Assembly: GCA_029938215.1 (NCBI GenBank)
Contig: JAOZVJ010000004.1
Coordinates: 1 to 36,726 of the forward strand
Length of the DNA stretch: 36,726 nucleotides
Reading direction: 5' to 3'
Source of the DNA: Arcobacteraceae bacterium
GTDB taxonomy: Bacteria; Campylobacterota; Campylobacteria; Campylobacterales; Arcobacteraceae
In this document: positions 30,865 through 36,726 of the stretch, piece after piece
How positions within the stretch are numbered: position 1 is the first letter of the stretch
Layout: the number at the start of each line of letters is the position of its first letter
Translations under genes and position numbers: made by a program
The notes under the pieces: model-generated
Database searches by the model: none
Seen by the model: only the letters and a program-made list of their open reading frames with translations
Told to the model about the DNA's origin: nothing

Positions 30865-31206
30865 ATGGAATGGAAAGTTAAATTTTATAAAACTCAAGAC
30901 AATAAATCACCAGTTGAAGATTGGTTAAAAATTTTAGATATAAAAACACAATCTAAAATTATTAGAAATCTTACTTTATTGGAAAAGTTTAATTTAAATT
31001 TAAAACAACCGTATGTTAAACCACTAGAAAATAAATTATATGAAATCAGAACAAAAGATACAAAAGGTATTTATAGAATAATTTATTTTGCCAATACTGG
31101 CAAACAATTTATTATGCTAAATGGTTTTACAAAAAAAACTCAAAAAACACCTGTAAAAGAAATTGAGTTAGCAAAACAAAGAATGAAGGAATTTATAAAT
31201 GAGTGA
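30865..31206 (+). CDS. higB: HigB-like toxin (RelE superfamily, phage Gp49-like)
   Basis: VEDWLKILDIKTQSKIIRNLTLLEKF..VKPLENKLYEIRTKDTKGIYRIIYFAN..MLNGFTKKTQKTPVKEIELAKQRMKEF. Confidence 0.9.
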   Translation: MEWKVKFYKTQDNKSPVEDWLKILDIKTQSKIIRNLTLLEKFNLNLKQPYVKPLENKLYEIRTKDTKGIYRIIYFANTGKQFIMLNGFTKKTQKTPVKEIELAKQRMKEFINE

Positions 31207-31471
31207 TTTACAAAAATTAATTAAAAATAATCTTAAAAATGAAGAATTTAAAAAAGAGTGGGATAATTTAGAATTGAGATATATGATTATTGAACAATTA
31301 ATTAAATTAAGAATTGCCTATAATTTAACACAAACTCAACTAGCTAAAAAAATAGGAACAACACAAGCTGTAATTAGTAGAATAGAAAATGGAACTACGA
31401 ATATAGGTATAGATTTTTTAGACAAGATAGCCCGAGCCTTTAATAAAAAAATAAAGTTTCAAATAGTTTAG
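31199..31471 (+). CDS. higA: HigA-like HTH (XRE) antitoxin
   Basis: LRIAYNLTQTQLAKKIGTTQAVISRIENGTTNIGIDFLDKIARAF; overlaps toxin by 8 bp. Confidence 0.9.
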   Translation: MSDLQKLIKNNLKNEEFKKEWDNLELRYMIIEQLIKLRIAYNLTQTQLAKKIGTTQAVISRIENGTTNIGIDFLDKIARAFNKKIKFQIV

Positions 31472-31516
31472 ATACTAACTTTGCATATTCTAGTGGAACT
31501 ACAAGTATAAGTTTTA

Positions 31517-32128
31517 TTATATTTTATAATTATTTTCCAACTTCAAGAATATCATTGCTGTCATAACAGCATCATTTATTGCATTATGTTTAGATAGAAT
31601 TGGCAAAGATAATTTTTTCATAATTGTATTAAATCTTAAATCAATATTTCCCTGAGGAATAGCTTCTATCACTTTATCATAATATAAAGCAGAAACTTCT
31701 ATTTGTTTATTTGGCAAAGTTATGCCAATTTTTGGTTTGATATATTTATTTATCATAGCTACATCAAATTCTAAGTAATATCCAACCAAAGGACGATTGC
31801 CAATAAAATCCAAAAATTCTTCAACTACTTGGTCTATATCTTCTGCATCTGATAAATCGCACTCTCTTATTTGATGAATTTTAATAGATTCTGCTTGTAA
31901 ATTTGTTTTTGGCTTAATAAATCTTTCAAATTTTTTACTTAAAATTATTTTATTATTTTTTATAACAACCGCACCAATCGAGATAATATCATCTACTTTT
32001 GGACTAAGTCCAGTTGTTTCACAATCAAAACATACATATTCATCATTTTTGTTTTGTTCAAAAAGATAAGAATAGTTTCTATCTTTTAATCCTTTTTTAT
32101 TAAAATATGTTTTGATTTTGTTAAACAT
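31517..32128 (-). CDS. DnaQ-like 3'-5' exonuclease (DEDDh)
   Basis: YVCFDCETTGLSPKVDDIISIGAVV, LVGYYLEFDVAMINKYI, KHNAINDAVMTAMIF. Confidence 0.92.
   Translation of the reverse strand: MFNKIKTYFNKKGLKDRNYSYLFEQNKNDEYVCFDCETTGLSPKVDDIISIGAVVIKNNKIILSKKFERFIKPKTNLQAESIKIHQIRECDLSDAEDIDQVVEEFLDFIGNRPLVGYYLEFDVAMINKYIKPKIGITLPNKQIEVSALYYDKVIEAIPQGNIDLRFNTIMKKLSLPILSKHNAINDAVMTAMIFLKLENNYKI
31518..31588. repeat. 71-bp direct repeat copy 2 (functional 3' end of the exonuclease gene)
   Basis: Identical to 30654-30724, offset 864 bp. Confidence 0.97.
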
Positions 32129-32130
32129 TT

Positions 32131-33972
32131 TTAGCTCAACATATTTAGTTTATAGTGATAGGTTAAAAACTTTTTAAATTTATCAACTATTTTAAAGCTA
32201 TCTCTTAATAAATCTTTTTCTAGAGTATTTAGGTTGTTAGGATTTATATAATTATTCGGCTCAAGTCCTGAGTCAATTTTTTCAAGTCTAGCTTTTAAAC
32301 GCAATGTTAATAAAAAATTAAACGCTTCAATAAGCTCACTCGTGGTTTCTCTATCTATTATATCAATATTGTTTAATTCTTTAAGTCTTTCAACTGTATT
32401 TGTTGTGCTTACATTGTATTCTAAACCCAAACTTCTCACACCATGAACTATTGCAAAAATACCACCTTTTTTGATATCTAATTCATTTTTATGTTTATCT
32501 TTTTTAACAATAAAATTAGCAAACATACTCAAAGGTGTGTCAAAATTTAAAATTGGTTTAGCAAAATGAGAATGGAACGATGGTGCATGATTACAGATAC
32601 TTTGTAAATATTTTTTTAACTCTTTCAAAAGCTTACCATCTCCACAAACACAAATAGCATCATAGAAAATTGCTAAATTTATAAGATCATCTTGCTTATC
32701 AGAATAAACCCAAGAATGAAGTTTTTGTTTAAAATCTTTTAAATTTAATCTCCAAAAAGGATTGTTAACCATAATTTTCCCATCACATTCTGGATATCCA
32801 AAATCACAAAGATGATATGAAAAATCAGATGTAAAATTTTCTAGCTCTTCTTGCGAAATATCACAATCATTACTTAAAATCAAAGCATTGTCTTGATCGG
32901 TTCTTAAGATTTGTTCGCTTCTTCCTTCGCTTCCCATAATAATCAATGCTGATTTTTCAATAAGCCCTTTTGGTGCTGTAAGTTCAAAAAGTTTATGAAA
33001 TAATTTACCATTTAACTGACTAATAAGTTTTGATATATACCGAACTTTTACACCTTTTGCGTAAAGTGTTCTAATAACTCTTATAAAATTATTACTTGCT
33101 TTTTTAAGCTCTTTAAGCGTTGTTGCGTTATCAAGCTCTAAAGTTACAGAATATGTATGAGAAGCAAAAAAACTTGTCAAAGATATCAGGTCAAGTATGC
33201 CTGAAATTTCTGATGTTTTTTCATCCTTTACAATCAATCTTTTTACACCAAACTTATTCATAGTAAGTTGAGCATTAAATAAAAATTCTTCGCTACTAAC
33301 ATAGATCAATTCAAAAGTTGCTATTTTAGATATTGGTTCATCAAAACTCATACGATTTAAGATAATTTTTTCTTTAAAATCAGTGTCAGTAACAATTCCC
33401 AAATTTCCTTCTTCATCTTTTATCAACAAAGATGAGCCTTTATTTTCTTTTAATTTACTTGCCGCATTAAAAATAGTTTCATTTGCATCTAAAATAAGAG
33501 GTTGTTGCAAATAGGCATCTTTAACCCTTGAAATCATAAAATTTATTAATTCTTTATTTTGTTTATTTGAAAGATTTGTATTTAATTTTTTTGAAATTGT
33601 TTGAAAAAAGAAACTCTCTAGCTCATCATGCTTATAAATAAATGATAAGAAAAACTCTCTTGGCAATATATAACAAATAGTTTCCTGTGCTGTTATAAAT
33701 GTATGCTTTACTTTGTTTTCAATTAAAGAAATAGGATCAAAATATTCATTATGAGAATACACAGAAACAACTTCATCTTCATGTATTTCCTGAACAACAC
33801 CTTTAATAATAAAGTATAAAAACTCAGGTTTATTTTGACTAGATAAAAGAATTTCATCTTTTTTAAAATAAACAATATCTAACTTTTCAATAACCTCTTC
33901 AAGACTGTGCTCATCAAGATTATCAAAAGGAACGATATTTTTAATAAAACTTTTTTGTTCCAAAAGACTCAT
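32131..33972 (-). CDS. cNMP-binding / CBS / DUF294 putative nucleotidyltransferase
   Basis: 613 aa; N-terminal cyclic-nucleotide-binding-like region, CBS pair, IMGSEGRSEQILRTDQDNALIL nucleotidyltransferase motif. Confidence 0.88.
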   Translation of the reverse strand: MSLLEQKSFIKNIVPFDNLDEHSLEEVIEKLDIVYFKKDEILLSSQNKPEFLYFIIKGVVQEIHEDEVVSVYSHNEYFDPISLIENKVKHTFITAQETICYILPREFFLSFIYKHDELESFFFQTISKKLNTNLSNKQNKELINFMISRVKDAYLQQPLILDANETIFNAASKLKENKGSSLLIKDEEGNLGIVTDTDFKEKIILNRMSFDEPISKIATFELIYVSSEEFLFNAQLTMNKFGVKRLIVKDEKTSEISGILDLISLTSFFASHTYSVTLELDNATTLKELKKASNNFIRVIRTLYAKGVKVRYISKLISQLNGKLFHKLFELTAPKGLIEKSALIIMGSEGRSEQILRTDQDNALILSNDCDISQEELENFTSDFSYHLCDFGYPECDGKIMVNNPFWRLNLKDFKQKLHSWVYSDKQDDLINLAIFYDAICVCGDGKLLKELKKYLQSICNHAPSFHSHFAKPILNFDTPLSMFANFIVKKDKHKNELDIKKGGIFAIVHGVRSLGLEYNVSTTNTVERLKELNNIDIIDRETTSELIEAFNFLLTLRLKARLEKIDSGLEPNNYINPNNLNTLEKDLLRDSFKIVDKFKKFLTYHYKLNMLS

Positions 33973-34041
33973 AAAAATTCCTAATTAAAATATTAATAAA
34001 TTATATATGTTTAGTATAGCATTAAAATAGCATTTTAGTTT

Positions 34042-34713
34042 TTATAATTTTAATAATTTTTTATATTGTTCCAAACATTCATTAGATAACTTTTTTGTTT
34101 CTTCTATCAAGCCTATCGCATTATTATCAAACAACAAATTAGCAGTTAATGGATTATCTTCATCATATTGTGTTTCTTTTTTGCAAAAACCTTCGCTTAT
34201 TATTTTTTTATTTTTTACATCTATCAATCTCATTTTTGTAGTTAATGCAATATAATATTTACCAAGTTTAAATTTATAATACATCACTCTCCAACTTGAT
34301 ACATAATTATCAACAATATAATCACTATCCGCAAACATTGAAACAAATTCATCTACTTCATATTTTCGTATATTCTGATTATCTTTCTTATTTAATATTA
34401 AATTATACTTTTTAGACATATCTTTATACAAACTCTCACTTAAATAGTTTGAAACAGAAAAATCTCCGTTACTATTATTAAGTGATTCTGACCACTCTCT
34501 TCTTTTGTCACTACCTATCTTTGAAAAACTTATTCCAAAAGCTTTTAGTGGTGTGAGTACTTGCAAATTTGATACCCTTGTAGTATATGTTAGTTTTTTA
34601 TTTTTAAGTTGTTCTGTATTTTTGTTAATTTGTACATTTTTTGTACTTATTACACATCCATTAAATCCTAGCATTATAATTATAGTTACCACTCCGTAAA
34701 CTAGTTTATTCAC
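34042..34713 (-). CDS. Putative lipoprotein of unknown function
   Basis: Signal peptide with lipobox-like GFNGC; 223 aa. Confidence 0.6.
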   Translation of the reverse strand: MNKLVYGVVTIIIMLGFNGCVISTKNVQINKNTEQLKNKKLTYTTRVSNLQVLTPLKAFGISFSKIGSDKRREWSESLNNSNGDFSVSNYLSESLYKDMSKKYNLILNKKDNQNIRKYEVDEFVSMFADSDYIVDNYVSSWRVMYYKFKLGKYYIALTTKMRLIDVKNKKIISEGFCKKETQYDEDNPLTANLLFDNNAIGLIEETKKLSNECLEQYKKLLKL

Positions 34714-34855
34714 TCTTTTTCCTTGTATTTTATTTTTAATAAAAATTATTGAAATTTTAACTATTTTAATCTTTATTTACTCTTTGTTCATTGCAAAATA
34801 AAAGCAATTTTCAAAATTTAATTTAACAATACTGTCATTTTAATAATTTACTATT

Positions 34856-35641
34856 CTATTTACCCATACGCTCTTTTAAAATAGCCATTATCTGTGCCGT
34901 AACTGCTGAAAGTTGTGAATTTAAACCAGCTAACTTATCTTGCAACATTTGAGATTGCTCTTCATCTGCATTAGACATTTTTAATGTTAGTTGAGTAATT
35001 TGTTTTTGTAATTTTCTTTGTCTTTCATATAACTCATCTAAGATATCTTTTCCACCACCATTTGAAGATTCTTCTATCTGATTATTCCGAATATTTTCAT
35101 CTTCTGTTATTTCTTGTATTGTTACAACACCGTCTTTATTTTTATCCAAAGAAATATGAAGATTTAATATATCATTTACTGACATAAAATTAGAATTATC
35201 TTTTTCTATTATATTTATAAGACCTAAAGGTAGCACATCTCTTGGTTTTAAAATTAAACTACTATGTTCATCTACAATATTTCTTGTGTCCAATGATTCT
35301 GCTATAGTAATCATACCATCTTGATTTTTATCTGCATTAGCTACATTTAACCCAGCCAAAACATAATTAGATATTTTTTTCAAATATTCTTCAGCTTTGT
35401 TTTTTGCAATCAAAATATTTTCATATTTTTTAAAATCTTGTTTAAATTCATCTTTTAAAGTTTTTAAAATTTCATTTTCTATTGCCATAACTTGATTATT
35501 AAATATTACAGCTGTTTTATTAAAATAATGACTTGATTTTTTTGCTTCTTCAAAAAGATCTTTTGAAATATAGATTGTATCTTTATTACTAGATATAGTA
35601 TTTAATTCATATTGTCCATTTTGTATATTTTCAATTTTCAT
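34856..35641 (-). CDS. EF-hand domain protein with C-terminal coiled coil
   Basis: Two canonical 12-residue EF loops: DKNQDGMITIAE and DKNKDGVVTIQE; C-terminal ERQRKLQKQITQLTLKMSNADEEQ. Confidence 0.8.
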   Translation of the reverse strand: MKIENIQNGQYELNTISSNKDTIYISKDLFEEAKKSSHYFNKTAVIFNNQVMAIENEILKTLKDEFKQDFKKYENILIAKNKAEEYLKKISNYVLAGLNVANADKNQDGMITIAESLDTRNIVDEHSSLILKPRDVLPLGLINIIEKDNSNFMSVNDILNLHISLDKNKDGVVTIQEITEDENIRNNQIEESSNGGGKDILDELYERQRKLQKQITQLTLKMSNADEEQSQMLQDKLAGLNSQLSAVTAQIMAILKERMGK

Positions 35642-35725
35642 ACAAATCCCCTTTATGCCAAAATCAAATAATAAAATAAAATTATTTTATTTTTATCAAT
35701 GTAATAAAAAATTTTAACATTTTAA

Positions 35726-36316
35726 CTAAAGTAAGTTTAAAATCTTTTTTGCCAATTTCAAAGCATTACTTCGATGACTAAAATTCTTTTTAATATTATT
35801 ATCCAATTCACCTAAAGTTTTATCGAATCCATTTGGTATAAACATTGGGTCATATCCAAAACCACCCTCACCTATCTCTTTATCAATCACATTGCCATAC
35901 ATCCATCCGTGAACTGTATAAATTTCATTTTGATAAATTATTGCAATACACGCAGTATAAAAAGCAGATGTTTTTTTAATATTTTTTTCTTTTAATTTTT
36001 GAATTAATTTTGCATTATTTTGTTTATCGGCTGCATTGACTCCTGCATATCTTGCACTATAAATATTTGGTTCATTATTTATTTCTGGTACTGATATGCC
36101 ACTATCATCAGATATTACCAATATATTTTTATTATCTTTTATTTTTTCATAAATAGTTTTTGCTTTAATTATAGCATTTTCTTTAAAACTATTTCCATCT
36201 TCAATTATTTCAATATCTCCAGTTACTTCTTTAAACGGTATCACTTCATCATTTGGAAGCAATACTTGAAATTCTTTTATTTTTCCTTTATTTCCAGATG
36301 CTATTATTATTTTCAT
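35726..36316 (-). CDS. rdgB: Non-canonical purine NTP pyrophosphatase (RdgB/HAM1)
   Basis: Probable start ATG 36316 ([16 protein letters not shown]) rather than 36361; [44 protein letters not shown]. Confidence 0.95.
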   Translation of the reverse strand: MKIIIASGNKGKIKEFQVLLPNDEVIPFKEVTGDIEIIEDGNSFKENAIIKAKTIYEKIKDNKNILVISDDSGISVPEINNEPNIYSARYAGVNAADKQNNAKLIQKLKEKNIKKTSAFYTACIAIIYQNEIYTVHGWMYGNVIDKEIGEGGFGYDPMFIPNGFDKTLGELDNNIKKNFSHRSNALKLAKKILNLL

Positions 36317-36373
36317 ATTTATTTTTACCTTTTTATTGTACAATCGCATATATTTTAACATACGGAGTATTAA

Positions 36374-36726
36374 ATGTTCAAATCAATTGCACCATTGAGC
36401 GCCATTATTTCTTTTAGATTTTTAGGACTTTTTATTGTATTGCCTGTTATTTCGGTATATGCTTTAAGTCTTCCAAATTCAACACCAGCTTTAGTTGGAA
36501 TAGTAATCGGCGGATATGCAATTACTCAGATGATATTTCAAGTACCTTTTGGAATTATGAGTGATAAACTTGGTAGAAAAACTACAATTGTTATTGGGCT
36601 TTTAATTTTTGCAGCAGGTTCAATTGTCTGTGCTTTCTCTGATAATATCTTGATACTTCTTATTGGAAGATTTTTACAAGGTGCAGGAGCTATTGGAGCA
36701 GTGGTTACAGCGATGATAAGTGATTT
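36374..36726 (+). CDS. MFS transporter, truncated by the window end
   Basis: [74 protein letters not shown]. Confidence 0.88.
   Translation, partial: MFKSIAPLSAIISFRFLGLFIVLPVISVYALSLPNSTPALVGIVIGGYAITQMIFQVPFGIMSDKLGRKTTIVIGLLIFAAGSIVCAFSDNILILLIGRFLQGAGAIGAVVTAMISD

Noticed and set aside
35665-35695. AAAATAAAAT-T-ATTTTATTTT inverted repeat upstream of the EF-hand gene
   Set aside because: AT-only palindrome, easily expected by chance in this composition; no further support as terminator or operator.
1-36726. CRISPR arrays, tRNA/rRNA genes, prophage or full IS elements
   Set aside because: No regularly spaced repeats, no recognisable tRNA or rRNA sequence, and no integrase or transposase ORF seen by eye; a tRNAscan or Infernal run would be needed to exclude small RNAs.

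Overview
This is an AT-rich chromosomal segment of Campylobacterota type (an Arcobacter/Sulfurimonas-like epsilonproteobacterium, judged from gene content only). Most of it is densely packed housekeeping genes: recO, recQ, rsmG, ribA, hemB, argF, hemN, a CCG-domain Fe-S oxidoreductase, lgt, an OmpR-type regulator, polA, a PAS histidine kinase, kdsB, a receiver-PAS-GGDEF protein, lptB, tsaE, trpD, an RND efflux operon with a TetR regulator, a truncated hemoglobin, a DnaQ-like exonuclease, a DUF294/CBS protein, an EF-hand protein, rdgB and a partial MFS transporter. I see no convincing CRISPR array, rRNA, tRNA or intact transposase. The most interesting structures are: (1) a HigBA-like toxin-antitoxin module plus an 82-bp REPIN/MITE-like double palindrome, inserted at the 3' end of the exonuclease gene and bracketed by a perfect 71-bp direct repeat that duplicates the gene's last codons; (2) a related GC-rich palindrome (CGTTCCCACTC-AGGA-GAGTGGGAACG) lying in frame inside the Fe-S oxidoreductase CDS; (3) a VapBC-like module whose toxin gene overlaps the 3' end of recO; and (4) an Aat-like gene at the end of the efflux operon with an apparent 1-nt frameshift in an A5 run right after a TAATG coupled start.
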